Shown here piece by piece: positions 36,548-46,215 of a stretch of DNA of 53,924 bases. Source of the DNA: Akkermansiaceae bacterium (GTDB lineage Bacteria; Verrucomicrobiota; Verrucomicrobiia; Verrucomicrobiales; Akkermansiaceae); contig CAIKDP010000413.1 of assembly GCA_903826205.1 (NCBI GenBank), forward strand, positions 1 through 53,924. Reading direction: 5' to 3'. Under the pieces are notes generated by a model. That model was not told the origin of the DNA, ran no database searches, and saw only the letters and a program-made list of their open reading frames with translations. The position numbers were made by a program, and so were the translations under genes. Each line of letters starts with the position of its first letter. Position 1 is the stretch's first letter.

Positions 36548-38572
36548 ATGCCACCGAACTTTTCCTCCACCGCCAATGAAATCTGGGCCGTCGCCGACCT
36601 GTTGCGGGGCGATTTCAGACAGTCCCAATACGGCCGTGTGATTCTGCCCTTCGCTTTGCTGCGCCGTCTGGAATGCGTGCTGGCGCCCACCAAGCCCGCC
36701 GTGCTGGCAAAGCTGCCCGCCGTCGCCAAAATGCCGGTGGAGGCGCAGGAGAAGCTGCTCTTGCGCGAGGCGAAGCAATTTTTCTACAATTCCTCGCGGC
36801 TGGACCTTTCATCCCTTGGATCGAGCGACACCGCGGCGGATCTGGAAAAATACGTGCAATCGTTCTCGCCCGACGCCCGCGAGATTTTCGAGCACTTCAA
36901 GTTCAGCGAGTTCATTCACCAGTTGGATGCGGCGAACCTGCTCTATCTGGTCGTCCAGCGCTTCGCCGCGTGGAATCTCTCACCCAAGGCCATCGACAAC
37001 CACCACATGGGACTGGTCTTCGAGGAACTGATCCGCAAATTCGCGGAATCGTCCAACGACACCGCCGGCGAGCACTTCACGCCCCGCGACATCGTGCGCC
37101 TGACCACTGCACTGGTCTTCATGGAGGACGACGAGGTGCTGACCCGTCCCGGCATCGTGCGTTCGATCTACGACCCGACCGCGGGCACCGGCGGCTTCCT
37201 CTCCAGCGGGATGGAATACGTCCACGAACTCAACCCCAAGGCCCGGCTCGCCCCCTTCGGCCAGGAGCTGAACCCGGAGTCCTATGCCATCTGCAAGGCG
37301 GACATGCTCATCAAGGGGCTGGACGTTTCCAAAATCCGCCTCGGCAACACGCTTTCCGACGACCAGCTTTCCGGTGAGTGTTTCGATTACATGCTCAGCA
37401 ATCCCCCCTTTGGCGTGGATTGGAAAAAGATCCAGAAAGCCATCAACGACGAACAAAAACTCAAGGGTCACGACGGTCGCTTCGGTCCCGGCCTGCCGCG
37501 GGTCTCGGACGGTTCGCTCTTGTTCCTGCTCCACCTGGTTTCCAAAATGCGGCCCCTGCGTAAAGACAAGGACGGCGCCATGCAGGGCGGCTCGCGCATC
37601 GGCATCATTCTCAACGGTTCGCCGCTCTTTACCGGCGGCGCGGGCTCCGGCGAATCGGAGATCCGCCGCCACCTGTTGGAAAACGACTTGATTGAAACCA
37701 TCGTCGCGCTGCCCACCGACATGTTTTACAACACCGGCATCGCCACCTACATCTGGATTCTATCCAACCACAAACCCGCTCATAGAAAAGGCATCGTCCA
37801 GCTCATCCACGCTGCCGATTGCAGCGAGAAGATGCGCAAAAGCCTCGGCTCGAAGCGCAAGCAACTCTCCGAGGATCACATCACAGGCATCACCCGCCTC
37901 TTTGCCACCGCCGCCGCCCACGAACCCGACCCCGGCTATCTCCCGCTCCGCTCGAAACTCTTTCCCACCACCGCCTTCGGCTACCGCCGCATCACCGTCG
38001 AGCGGCCACTCCAGCTCCGCTTCGAGCCGCGGAACCCGGAAAAACGCGCCGCCCTAACCGCCGATGCCGGCTGGGAGAAACTTTCGCCTAACGAACAGGC
38101 CGCCATCCTCTCCGCTCTCGACGCCCTCAAGCCGTCCTACCTTTCCCGCACCACTTTCAGAAAAGACCTGAGCGCTAGGCTCAAAGCCACCCGCCTCATG
38201 CTTTCCCCCGCCCATTTCAAGGTCCTAACGAAATGTCTCGGCGAGCACGATGACGACGCGGAAGTGTGCAAAGACGCCAAGGGCAATATCGAGCCGAACC
38301 CTGACCTCCGTGACAATGAGAACGTCCCGCTTGGCGAGGACATCTATCAATACTTCGCCCGCGAGGTTACGCCCCATGTCCCGCTGGCATGGATCGATGA
38401 AACCAAGCGCGACGACAAGGACGGCGAGATTGGAACCATCGGTTACGAGATTCCCTTCAACCGCCACTTCTACACCTATAGCCCGCCGCGTCACCTCGAT
38501 GCCATCGACGCGGAACTCGCGGAAGTCACCGCCGAAATCCAAGAACTGCTCCAGGAGGTGAGCGGAGCATGA
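36548..38572 (+). CDS. hsdM: Type I restriction-modification methylase subunit (HsdM)
   Basis: A 674-residue protein. The N-terminal helical bundle ([27 protein letters not shown]) is typical of HsdM. The methylase core has [12 protein letters not shown], motif [10 protein letters not shown] (about residues 208-216) and motif IV NPPFG (about 284). The family transfers a methyl group from S-adenosylmethionine to adenine N6 as part of an M2S complex. The C-terminal 200 residues are longer than in minimal HsdM. It starts 80 bp after the glucan synthase stop and its own stop overlaps the next gene by ATGA, so it heads the restriction operon. Confidence 0.95.
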   Translation: MPPNFSSTANEIWAVADLLRGDFRQSQYGRVILPFALLRRLECVLAPTKPAVLAKLPAVAKMPVEAQEKLLLREAKQFFYNSSRLDLSSLGSSDTAADLEKYVQSFSPDAREIFEHFKFSEFIHQLDAANLLYLVVQRFAAWNLSPKAIDNHHMGLVFEELIRKFAESSNDTAGEHFTPRDIVRLTTALVFMEDDEVLTRPGIVRSIYDPTAGTGGFLSSGMEYVHELNPKARLAPFGQELNPESYAICKADMLIKGLDVSKIRLGNTLSDDQLSGECFDYMLSNPPFGVDWKKIQKAINDEQKLKGHDGRFGPGLPRVSDGSLLFLLHLVSKMRPLRKDKDGAMQGGSRIGIILNGSPLFTGGAGSGESEIRRHLLENDLIETIVALPTDMFYNTGIATYIWILSNHKPAHRKGIVQLIHAADCSEKMRKSLGSKRKQLSEDHITGITRLFATAAAHEPDPGYLPLRSKLFPTTAFGYRRITVERPLQLRFEPRNPEKRAALTADAGWEKLSPNEQAAILSALDALKPSYLSRTTFRKDLSARLKATRLMLSPAHFKVLTKCLGEHDDDAEVCKDAKGNIEPNPDLRDNENVPLGEDIYQYFAREVTPHVPLAWIDETKRDDKDGEIGTIGYEIPFNRHFYTYSPPRHLDAIDAELAEVTAEIQELLQEVSGA

Positions 38573-39753
38573 GTGCCGAACTGACCATCTACAGCGAACT
38601 TCTCACTGACATCAAGGTGCGGGTGCGGCAGGCGCAGCACAGGGCCGCGCTTTCCGCCAATGCGGAAATGATCCTCCTGTATTGGGACATCGGCCGCATG
38701 ATCGCCGCCCGCCAGAAACAGGAAGGTTGGGGCAAAGGGGTCATTCCCAGGCTGGCCGTGGATTTGAAAAATGAGCTGCCGGAGGAGAAGGGGTTTTCCG
38801 AATCAAATTTGAAACGGATGGTCCAGTTCAGCCGGGAATACCCCGGACTGTTTCCAATTGGGGCACGGCCCGTGCCCCAATTGCCCCACGCGCCCGAGTC
38901 TCCCGGGCGGCTGCCGACACTGGACGAAATTGGGGCACGGCTTGTGCCCCGATTGGAGACGGTGACTCCACAGGGACCCATGGTGCAACGGGCCATTGCG
39001 CAATTGAGCTGGGCTCACAACATCGTCCTCATTCAGAAACTGAAACATCTCCCCACCCGCCTCTGGTATGCCCGGCAGACCTTGGAGCACGGCTGGAGCC
39101 GGGACACCCTCACCGTCCAAATCAACAACCGCGCCCACGAACGGCATGGCACCGCCATCACCAACTTCGCCGCCACCCTGCCCGAGGTTCACGCCAACCT
39201 CGCGCAAGGCCTGCTCAAGGACCCCTATCTTTTCGACTTCCTCACTCTGGAGGAGCCGTTCCATGAGCACGAATTGGAAACCGGCCTGCTCACCCACATC
39301 CAAAAATTCCTCCTCGAACTCGGCCGCGGCTTCGCCTTCGTCGGTCGCCAGCACCGCCTCGAAGTCAGCAACCGCGAGTTCTATCTCGATCTTCTGTTCT
39401 ATCATCTCCACCTCCGCTGCTTCGTCGTCGTGGACCTCAAAAAAGGCGACTTCAAACCGGAGTATGCCGGCAAAATGAATTTCTATTGCTCCGCCGTGGA
39501 CGCGCAACTCCGCCACCCGCACGACGCGCCCACCCTCGGCCTGATCCTCTGCCAGACCAAGGACCGCGTCATCGCCGAGTATGCCCTGCGCGACATCCAC
39601 AAACCCATCGGCATCGCCGACTACGAACTCACCCGCGCCCTGCCCGCCGAGTTCCGCTCCAGCCTCCCCAGCATCGAAGCCATCGAAGCCGAACTCTCAC
39701 GCGTTCTCGAAACAGGAGACTCGCCTGACACGCCGGAAGAGAAAACCCCATGA
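38569..39753 (+). CDS. YhcG-like PD-(D/E)XK nuclease (DUF1016) in the hsd operon
   Basis: A 394-residue protein starting within the hsdM stop (ATGA). Residues 1-85 are the helical DUF1016 head ([36 protein letters not shown]). Residues 145-370 continue with [13 protein letters not shown] and [15 protein letters not shown], then the nuclease core: [23 protein letters not shown], and [20 protein letters not shown] with a D-x-K active-site pair. Between them, residues 96-142 are a Pro/Gly-rich insert encoded by two hairpin elements (38855-38883 and 38928-38954), which is not usual in the family. The fold is that of a Mg-dependent endonuclease. Its place between hsdM and hsdS suggests an accessory defence function; direct evidence is absent. 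Confidence 0.85.
   Translation: MSAELTIYSELLTDIKVRVRQAQHRAALSANAEMILLYWDIGRMIAARQKQEGWGKGVIPRLAVDLKNELPEEKGFSESNLKRMVQFSREYPGLFPIGARPVPQLPHAPESPGRLPTLDEIGARLVPRLETVTPQGPMVQRAIAQLSWAHNIVLIQKLKHLPTRLWYARQTLEHGWSRDTLTVQINNRAHERHGTAITNFAATLPEVHANLAQGLLKDPYLFDFLTLEEPFHEHELETGLLTHIQKFLLELGRGFAFVGRQHRLEVSNREFYLDLLFYHLHLRCFVVVDLKKGDFKPEYAGKMNFYCSAVDAQLRHPHDAPTLGLILCQTKDRVIAEYALRDIHKPIGIADYELTRALPAEFRSSLPSIEAIEAELSRVLETGDSPDTPEEKTP
38855..38954. repeat. Two palindromic elements inside the YhcG-like gene
   Basis: At 38855-38883 two perfect 13-bp arms (caattggggcacg and its complement) flank a gcc loop. At 38928-38954, 11-bp arms (aattggggcac / gtgccccgatt) flank ggctt with one mismatch. Both encode similar peptides ([16 protein letters not shown]) and keep the reading frame. 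Confidence 0.92.
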
Positions 39754-39896
39754 GCGCCTGCAAAACCTATCCGAAATACAAACCCTCCGGCGTGGTGTGG
39801 CTCTTTCGCCCCAACGGGGCACCATACCTCAGCCCAGGGCAACGCGCCCAGGGCAACGCCCTGGGTCCGACATCCCACAACGACACCCAGCCCTGA
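39750..39896 (+). pseudogene. Duplicated hsdS start running into a repeat element
   Basis: The ATG overlaps the upstream stop (ATGA), like the other junctions in this operon. The first 18 codons ([18 protein letters not shown]) nearly copy the real hsdS start (MSAYQPYPKYKPSGVEWL at 39913). The frame then enters a hairpin element (cccaggg-caacg-ccctggg, about 39832-39865) and stops at 39894. The 48-residue product would have no known function. I read it as the original hsdS start, displaced when a repeat arrived. It may still be translated and feed ribosomes to hsdS. Confidence 0.7.
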
Positions 39897-39905
39897 AAGG
39901 GCGGC
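39787..39905. repeat. Hairpin-bearing repeat element between nuclease and hsdS
   Basis: This ~119-bp stretch contains gccccaacggggc (near 39810), cccagggcaacgcccag and cccagggcaacgccctggg hairpins, and ccctgaaaggg near its 3' edge. It has no coding similarity to its neighbours and is bounded by two copies of the hsdS 5' sequence, as expected for an inserted element. Confidence 0.75.
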
Positions 39906-39912
39906 CTAACCG

Positions 39913-41247
39913 ATGAGCGCGTATCAACCGTATCCCAAATACAAACCTTCCGGCGTGGAGTGGCTCGGGGATGTGCCGGGGGGGTGGACCGTGTCGAGGA
40001 TCAAGAATGTTGCTACGATTAACGCTTCGAAATCGGAGGTCGCTCACCTCAAGCCAGAAACGGAAATTACATTCCTGCCAATGGAGGCCGTTGGGGATGA
40101 CGGTTCGTTAATTACGACATCCACCCGTCAACTTGGCGACGTTCTAACCGGTTACACCTATGTCCGTGAAAACGACGTATTGGTTGCAAAGATCACCCCC
40201 TGCTTTGAAAACGGCAAGGGATGTATCGCGAGAGGCCTGAATAATGGAATCGGTTTTGCAACCACCGAGGTGGTTCCCATTCGTCCCACCAAGCATTCAA
40301 CACCTGAGTTCTTATACTATCTCCTCCATGGTCTTCCCTTTCGCAAAGTCGCAGAAGGGAGCATGTATGGCGCCGGTGGTCAGAAGCGCGTCTCTGACAC
40401 TTTCGTTGCCGGTTATTCCTTTGCCCTCCCACCACTCCCCGAGCAACGCCAGATCGCCGCGTTTCTGGACCGCGAGTGTGGCAAGCTGGATACCTTGCAG
40501 GCCAAGCAGGAGCGGCTGATCGAGTTGCTCAAGGAAAAACGCCAGGCCCTCATCAGCCACGCCGTCACCCGTGGACTTAACGCAGCCGCAACCCTCAAAC
40601 CTTCCGGCAGCGAATGGCTCGATGACGTACCGGCGCATTGGATCGTAACGAGACTCAAGTTCGAGGTTTCTAAAATCGTAGACTGCCCACACGAAACACC
40701 AAAATACAATCCGGACGGCGAATATCTAGTCATTCGTACGGCCGACGTTGATCGGGGTCGATTGGATCTCTCGAAAGCCTATCGCCTTGATAGGGCCGAA
40801 TTTGTCAACCGGACGCGAAGAGATCGCCTGTGCCCTAACGATATTGTCTATGGCCGTGAGGGTGAGCGATGGGGGCACGCCGCCCTTGTCCCGGACTCGC
40901 CGGAAGTCTGCCTGGGTCAGAGAATGATGCAGTTCCGAGCTTCCCGTTCAATCTACCCGGCATTTCTATCACACCTGCTCAATTCAAACGCTGTTTATGA
41001 ACAGGGCGCAGTCGATACCGTCGGCGCGACATCCCCACATGTAAATATCTCCACAATCAGGAACTATAATTTCCCTCTTCCGCCCCTCGCCGAGCAACGC
41101 GCCATCGTTGCGCATCTGGACGAGAAATGCGACAAGCTCGACCGCTTGAAGGCGAAGGCGGAGCGGGCCATCGAGTTGCTCAAGGAGCGCCGCAGCGCCC
41201 TCATCGCCGCCGCCGTGACCGGGAAGATTGACGTGAGGAAAGCTTGA
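39913..41247 (+). CDS. hsdS: Type I restriction-modification specificity subunit (HsdS)
   Basis: A 444-residue protein with two tandem target-recognition domains: residues 12-185 (VEWLGDVPGGWTVSRIKNV ... FALPPLPEQRQIAAFLD) and 235-405 (SEWLDDVPAHWIVTRLKFE ... FPLPPLAEQRAIVAHLD). Each is followed by a conserved helical spacer (KLDTLQAKQERLIELLKEKR, KLDRLKAKAERAIELLKERR). This is the normal full-length arrangement: each half reads one half of a split target and the helices set the gap. The recognition-domain DNA is visibly more AT-rich than the spacers, common for exchangeable HsdS domains. It binds HsdM and HsdR. The target sequence cannot be predicted from sequence alone. Confidence 0.95.
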   Translation: MSAYQPYPKYKPSGVEWLGDVPGGWTVSRIKNVATINASKSEVAHLKPETEITFLPMEAVGDDGSLITTSTRQLGDVLTGYTYVRENDVLVAKITPCFENGKGCIARGLNNGIGFATTEVVPIRPTKHSTPEFLYYLLHGLPFRKVAEGSMYGAGGQKRVSDTFVAGYSFALPPLPEQRQIAAFLDRECGKLDTLQAKQERLIELLKEKRQALISHAVTRGLNAAATLKPSGSEWLDDVPAHWIVTRLKFEVSKIVDCPHETPKYNPDGEYLVIRTADVDRGRLDLSKAYRLDRAEFVNRTRRDRLCPNDIVYGREGERWGHAALVPDSPEVCLGQRMMQFRASRSIYPAFLSHLLNSNAVYEQGAVDTVGATSPHVNISTIRNYNFPLPPLAEQRAIVAHLDEKCDKLDRLKAKAERAIELLKERRSALIAAAVTGKIDVRKA

Positions 41248-41280
41248 AGTAGCCTGGGGATCCCTTATCTTGCCGCAAGA

Positions 41281-42432
41281 ATGTCCGTTCGCGTCACCAT
41301 CCTTCCCGAGTTGATCCGCTGGGCGCGTGAGCGCTCCGGGTGGAGCGTGGAGGCATTGACTGCGGTTTTTCCGGCGTTCCCCAAGTGGGAGGCCGGGGAG
41401 GCGCATCCGACCATGAAACAATTGGAAAAACTCGCGGCCCGCACCTACGCGCCGCTCGGCTATTTTTTCCTCACCGCGCCCCCGGAAGAACCGCTGCCGA
41501 TCCCTGACTTTCGGACGGTGACGGACCGGCGGGTGGCACGACCCTCGCCCCATCTGCTTGATACGATTCACGCGGTGCAATTGCGGCAGGATTGGATGCG
41601 CGGATTTCTCATCGAACAGGGTGAGCCCCCTCTCGACTTCGTGGCCACACGCACGGCACAAGACGCACCCCGGGAGGTGGCCTTGGAAATTCGCAACACC
41701 CTGGGGCTCGAAGCGCGCTGGAGTCGCGGGCTGGACACTTGGGAGGAGGCCCTGCGCCTGCTGGTTCAGAAGATCGAAGGCATCGGCGTGTTGGTGATGA
41801 TCAACGGGGTGGTGGAGAACAACACCCATCGTCCGCTGAATGTGGATGAATTCCGGGGATTCGTGCTTTGCGACTCCTATGCGCCGGTCATCTTTATCAA
41901 CGGGGCGGATGCAAAAGCAGCCCAGATGTTCACCCTGGTGCACGAATTGGCACACCTTTGGTTGGGACAGGGAGGACTCACTGATTTCAAGGAACTCATG
42001 CCGTCGGACAACGTGGTGGAGATTTTCTGCAACCGTGTGGCAGCCGAGTTTCTGGTGCCCGCAGAGGAAATGAACCCCGCTTGGCAGGAAGTGAAAGACG
42101 GGGATACGCCTTTTGAGAGCTTGGCACGCTTTTTCAAGGTCAGTCCTGTGGTGGTGGCGAGGCGGGCCCTGGATTTACAGTTGATTTCCAGAGGGCAGTA
42201 TTTCGATTATTACAAGTCCTACAAGGAAGCGGCCGCCGACCGGAGAGCCCGCAGTTCTGGCGGCGGAAATTTTTATCTTACGTTGGGCAGTCGTCTTGGG
42301 AAACGTTTCCCGGCAGCGGTTTACAGTGCCGCCAAAGGGGGACGTTTGCAGTATCGGGATGCCTATCAGCTCACCGGTCTCAGCGGCACCAGCTATGACC
42401 GTTTTGGAAAGGAACTCGGATTCGCCGTATGA
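41281..42432 (+). CDS. ImmA/IrrE-family metallopeptidase with XRE-like N-terminus
   Basis: A 383-residue protein. Residues 1-60 are a degenerate XRE-type helix-turn-helix (RWARERSGWSVEALTAVFP, WEAGEAHPTMKQLEKLA). Residues 180-290 are the zinc peptidase: FTLVHELAHLWLG with His221, Glu222 and His225, then a downstream acidic helix (NVVEIFCNRVAAEFLVP) where the family's third ligand lies. The C-terminus (RDAYQLTGLSGTSYDRFGKELG) is common in toxin-linked members. Known ImmA proteins cut a repressor; others act as antitoxin partners. The overlap with the next gene (ATGA) and the PIN-type neighbour point to a toxin-antitoxin-like pair inserted between hsdS and hsdR. Zinc binding looks intact. Confidence 0.9.
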   Translation: MSVRVTILPELIRWARERSGWSVEALTAVFPAFPKWEAGEAHPTMKQLEKLAARTYAPLGYFFLTAPPEEPLPIPDFRTVTDRRVARPSPHLLDTIHAVQLRQDWMRGFLIEQGEPPLDFVATRTAQDAPREVALEIRNTLGLEARWSRGLDTWEEALRLLVQKIEGIGVLVMINGVVENNTHRPLNVDEFRGFVLCDSYAPVIFINGADAKAAQMFTLVHELAHLWLGQGGLTDFKELMPSDNVVEIFCNRVAAEFLVPAEEMNPAWQEVKDGDTPFESLARFFKVSPVVVARRALDLQLISRGQYFDYYKSYKEAAADRRARSSGGGNFYLTLGSRLGKRFPAAVYSAAKGGRLQYRDAYQLTGLSGTSYDRFGKELGFAV

Positions 42433-42929
42433 CAGAGGGGAACTTGAAGTATCTGCTGGATGCCAACGTGCTGATTACGGCGCACCGGTCCTATTATGCG
42501 TTCGATATTTGCCCCGGCTTTTGGGCAGCGGTGCAAACCGGCCACTCCGCGGGTCGCATCTACAGCACCCAACGAGTACTGACCGAACTCAAGCGGGGCG
42601 GTGACGTGCTGGTGGTCTGGGTGGAACAGGAACTTTCGGCGGATTTTTTCCTGGATGATTCGGCGCCCGGCGTGATCGCAGCCTATGCCCCGATGATGCA
42701 ATGGGTCCAGTCACGGGACTACCATCAGGCCGCCAAAACCAAATTCGCCAGCGATGCCGACGGCTGGCTGGTGGCCATGGCCAAACATGAGGGGCACATG
42801 TTAGTAACCCATGAGACTCGCAGCGACGCCAAGGCCAAAGTCCCAATGCCGAATGTTTGTGAACATTTCGGAGTGAGCTATTGCAACACCTTCGAGATGT
42901 TGCGTGCATTGTCGTGTCAGTTCTGCTAG
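42429..42929 (+). CDS. DUF4411-type PIN-domain ribonuclease (toxin-like)
   Basis: A 166-residue protein that starts inside the ImmA stop codon. The N-terminal strand LKYLLDANVLITAHRSYYAF carries Asp11, the first PIN acidic residue. RVLTELKRGGD supplies the next Glu region, and ASDADGWLVAMAKHEG has the clustered Asp residues of the third motif. HMLVTHETRSDAKAKVPMPNVCEHFGV is the usual DUF4411 ending. PIN enzymes are metal-dependent ribonucleases and many are toxins. DUF4411 proteins commonly pair with XRE-ImmA proteins. It is followed 15 bp later by hsdR, so all three would be co-expressed. Confidence 0.88.
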   Translation: MTEGNLKYLLDANVLITAHRSYYAFDICPGFWAAVQTGHSAGRIYSTQRVLTELKRGGDVLVVWVEQELSADFFLDDSAPGVIAAYAPMMQWVQSRDYHQAAKTKFASDADGWLVAMAKHEGHMLVTHETRSDAKAKVPMPNVCEHFGVSYCNTFEMLRALSCQFC

Positions 42930-42944
42930 AAGCTCCCCAAGCTC

Positions 42945-45900
42945 ATGTCCGACCCTGCTGCAGAACGTGCCTTTCAGGATGAAATCATCGCTCATTTGAC
43001 GGCCCATGGCTGGCTATTGGGCGAGTCCTCAAACTACGACCGGGAACGCGGGCTCTATCCCGAGGATGTGGTGGGATATTTCAAGGACACCCAGCCGGCC
43101 GCATGGCAACGGATTTGCGGCAATCATCCGCATGATCCCGAGGCGGCCGTGTTGCGGAAGGTGACCGAACAACTCGCAAAGGTGGACCCCAGCGCATCGT
43201 CCGCGGAGATGCGGAAATATGGCACCCTCGGTGTCTTGCGCCATCCGTTCAAGGACCGCGGCGTGCCTATCAAGCTTTGCCAGTTCAAACCGGATCACGG
43301 GTTGAACCCGGACACCCTGGCCGCCTACGCCGCGAATCGCCTGCGCGTGGTGCCGGAGCTGAAGTATTCGCCATACGCCCACTATCCGCCGGGCAAGACG
43401 GAAGCGGAGAGCGGCAAGGACTGGCGCATTGATCTGGTGCTTTTCATCAACGGCATCCCGGTGGCGACGCTGGAGTTGAAGAGCGAATTCAAGCAAGCCG
43501 CCCGCAACGCGGTGAAGCAGTATTGCAGGCACCGGCTGCCAAAAGATGCGGTGACGGGCAAAGCCGAACCCTTGCTCACTTTCAAGCGCGGCGCCCTCGT
43601 TCACTTCGCCGTCAGCCAGTATGAGGTGCAAATGTGCACGCGGCTGGCGGGGAACGATTCATTCTTCCTGCCGTTCAATCGCGGCACCAAGGACGGTGGC
43701 GCGGGCAACGACGTGCCGGACGATGGCTCGCACCCGACCAGCTATCTCTGGCGGGAAGTCCTCCAAAGGGATCATTTTCTCAATATCATCGGACGCTTCG
43801 TCCATCTGCAAATCGAGGAAAAGGAGGATTGGCAGGGCAAAAAGGCCAAAATAGAGACGCTCATTTTCCCGCGCTACCATCAGTGGGATCTGGTGCGGCT
43901 GTTGGTTGCCACCTCTCTCGCGGAAGGCCCTGGCCATGCCTATCTGGCGCAGCACTCGGCCGGCTCAGGGAAATCCAACTCCATCGCCTGGGCTGCACAC
44001 CAACTCGCCACGCTCCACGATGCACAGGGCAACAAGGTGTTTCAATCGGTGCTCGTCATCACCGACCGAACGGTGCTGGACGATCAACTCCAGGACACGA
44101 TCTATCAATTCGAACACCGCGAGGGTGTGGTCGGTCGCATCAACCGCGAGGAAGGCGAAGGCGCAAAGTCACACAAACTCGCGGAGGCATTGCTCAAGGG
44201 CCAACCAATCATCATCGTCACCATCCAGACGTTTCCTTTTGTATTGGAGGAAATCCAAAAGAACGCCTCCCTCAAGCAACGGAATTTCGCGATTATCGCC
44301 GACGAGGCGCACAGTTCCCAAGCTGGCACCAGTGCCCGTAAGCTCCGCGAGGTGCTGATGGCCGAACAGCTCGACGAGGAACAGGAAATGAGCGCCGAAG
44401 ACATGATCGACCTCGCACTCGAAGCCCGCCGCGGGTCGAAGAACCTGAGCTACTACGCCTTTACCGCCACGCCGAAACCGCGGACTCTGGAACTCTTCGG
44501 CCGCGTGCCGAATCCCGCGCTGCCGCCCGGCAAGGACAATCTGCCGGTGGCGTTCCACGTCTATTCCATGCGCCAGGCTACCGAGGAAGGGTTCATCCTT
44601 GACGTGCTCCGCAACTATATCACCTATGGCACGGCCTACAAGATCGTCCAACAGAAAGCCAGGGCCGACGAGGAAGTGGACAAAAAGAAAGCCGCGAAGG
44701 AACTCGGCATCTGGATCAAGCTCCATCCCCACAACATCGGCCAGCGCGTGCAGGTCATCGTCGAGCATTTTCACCAACACATCCAGGGACTGTTGGGCGG
44801 GCAGGCGAAGGCCATGGTGGTCACTTCCAGCCGCTTGGAAGCCGTCCGCTACAAACTCGCCTTCGACAAATACATCGCCCGGCTAGGTTACAAGAACATC
44901 CGCGCCATGGTCGCATTCTCCGGCGAGGTGATGGACAAGGAATCGGCCGATTTGCCCTTCACCGAGCGCAACATGAACCCGCAACTCAAGGGCCGGGACC
45001 TGCGCAAGGCGTTCGACACTGGAGACTATCAGGTGATGATCGCGGCCAACAAGTTCCAGACCGGCTTCGATCAGCCGAAACTCTGCGCGATGTATGTGCT
45101 GAAAAAACTCAGCGGCGTGGATTGCGTGCAGACCCTATCGCGCCTGAACCGGACGTTTCCCGGCAAGAATGAAGGCGGCACCTTTGTGTTGGATTTCGTC
45201 AATGACCCGCAGGACATTTTGGACGCATTCAAGGTTTACTACCGCACCGCCGCTTTGTCCGATGTCTCGGACCCTAACCAAGCCCACGCGCTTTTCGACA
45301 AGCTGGGTGCTGCGGGAATCTATCAGTGGAGTGAGGTCGAGCAGTTCACGGAGGTCTTTTTCAACAAACGCAAGGCGGAGTTGGCACTCACCTCGATCTG
45401 CAAACCGGCGAAGGACCGATGGTGCAAACGCTACGCACAAGCCCGCGCCGACATCAAGGAGGCCAGCGACACGCTGCGGCGGGCCAAGAAATCCGGGGAT
45501 GCGGTGTTGATCGCCAACGAGGCTAACAAACTCAAGGATGCCCAAACCCGCAAGGACGCTCTCGATATCTTCAAGAAAGACCTCGGAACCTTCAGCCGGT
45601 TTTATGAGTTCATCTCCCAAATTGTCGCGTTCGACGACAAGGAACTTGAAAAGCTCAACCTCTACGCCCGCCACCTTGCGCCGCTTTTGCGGGAGGATGA
45701 AGAGGAACCCGATCAAATCGACCTCAGCGGGGTGGAACTCACCCACTACCGGCTTCAAAAACAACGCGAGCAGACTCTCAAACTCAACGATGAGGAAGGG
45801 AAGAAGCTCAAGCCCGGCTCGGAGTTTGGATCCGGCAGCTCGCGCAATAAGGAGACGGAGCTGCTCTCCCGGATCATCCAGCGGATGAATGATCTGTTCG

Positions 45901-46166
45901 CTGCCGAGAACCTCAGCGAAGCCGATCTCGTGAGTTACGCCCGCACCATAGCCGACAAGATTCAGGAGAACGAGGCGGTCATGTCCCAAGTGACCAACAA
46001 CACGCCGGATCAAACGATGCTCGGGGATTTTCCTGCGGCAGTTCAGGAGGCGGTGCTTGCCAGCGGCGACGCCCATCAGGAGCTGATGACCCAATTTCTT
46101 TCGAACAAGGCGATCCAACTTGGTTTCGGCAAACTCATTCTCGAAATGCTCACGAAGTCGGCATAG
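42945..46166 (+). CDS. hsdR: Type I restriction endonuclease subunit (HsdR)
   Basis: A 1,073-residue protein. Residues 10-250 hold the nuclease domain: DWRIDLVLFINGIPVATLELKS (about 160-180) matches the PD-(D/E)XK core D...ExK. Residues 320-760 are the two RecA-like motor domains: HSAGSGKS Walker A (about 337), LVITDRTVLDDQL, ADEAHSSQ (DEAH, about 452), FTATPK, and a late QTLSRLNRTFPGKN. The C-terminal helical region (770-1073) would bind the M2S core. In the family, HsdR translocates DNA using ATP and cuts unmethylated DNA far from the site. All key motifs are present, so the system looks active. Only 50 bp separate it from the convergent SNF2 gene; no clear terminator is visible there. Confidence 0.95.
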   Translation: MSDPAAERAFQDEIIAHLTAHGWLLGESSNYDRERGLYPEDVVGYFKDTQPAAWQRICGNHPHDPEAAVLRKVTEQLAKVDPSASSAEMRKYGTLGVLRHPFKDRGVPIKLCQFKPDHGLNPDTLAAYAANRLRVVPELKYSPYAHYPPGKTEAESGKDWRIDLVLFINGIPVATLELKSEFKQAARNAVKQYCRHRLPKDAVTGKAEPLLTFKRGALVHFAVSQYEVQMCTRLAGNDSFFLPFNRGTKDGGAGNDVPDDGSHPTSYLWREVLQRDHFLNIIGRFVHLQIEEKEDWQGKKAKIETLIFPRYHQWDLVRLLVATSLAEGPGHAYLAQHSAGSGKSNSIAWAAHQLATLHDAQGNKVFQSVLVITDRTVLDDQLQDTIYQFEHREGVVGRINREEGEGAKSHKLAEALLKGQPIIIVTIQTFPFVLEEIQKNASLKQRNFAIIADEAHSSQAGTSARKLREVLMAEQLDEEQEMSAEDMIDLALEARRGSKNLSYYAFTATPKPRTLELFGRVPNPALPPGKDNLPVAFHVYSMRQATEEGFILDVLRNYITYGTAYKIVQQKARADEEVDKKKAAKELGIWIKLHPHNIGQRVQVIVEHFHQHIQGLLGGQAKAMVVTSSRLEAVRYKLAFDKYIARLGYKNIRAMVAFSGEVMDKESADLPFTERNMNPQLKGRDLRKAFDTGDYQVMIAANKFQTGFDQPKLCAMYVLKKLSGVDCVQTLSRLNRTFPGKNEGGTFVLDFVNDPQDILDAFKVYYRTAALSDVSDPNQAHALFDKLGAAGIYQWSEVEQFTEVFFNKRKAELALTSICKPAKDRWCKRYAQARADIKEASDTLRRAKKSGDAVLIANEANKLKDAQTRKDALDIFKKDLGTFSRFYEFISQIVAFDDKELEKLNLYARHLAPLLREDEEEPDQIDLSGVELTHYRLQKQREQTLKLNDEEGKKLKPGSEFGSGSSRNKETELLSRIIQRMNDLFAAENLSEADLVSYARTIADKIQENEAVMSQVTNNTPDQTMLGDFPAAVQEAVLASGDAHQELMTQFLSNKAIQLGFGKLILEMLTKSA

Positions 46167-46215
46167 CCAAGGCCTATCCGCCACCCATTACCCATGCAAC
46201 TTCGGAGTTCGGCCC

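Noticed and set aside
39750-41247. Phase-variable hsdS inversion system
   Set aside because: Only about 50 bp of hsdS is duplicated and in direct orientation; there is no inverted partial hsdS and no invertase gene.
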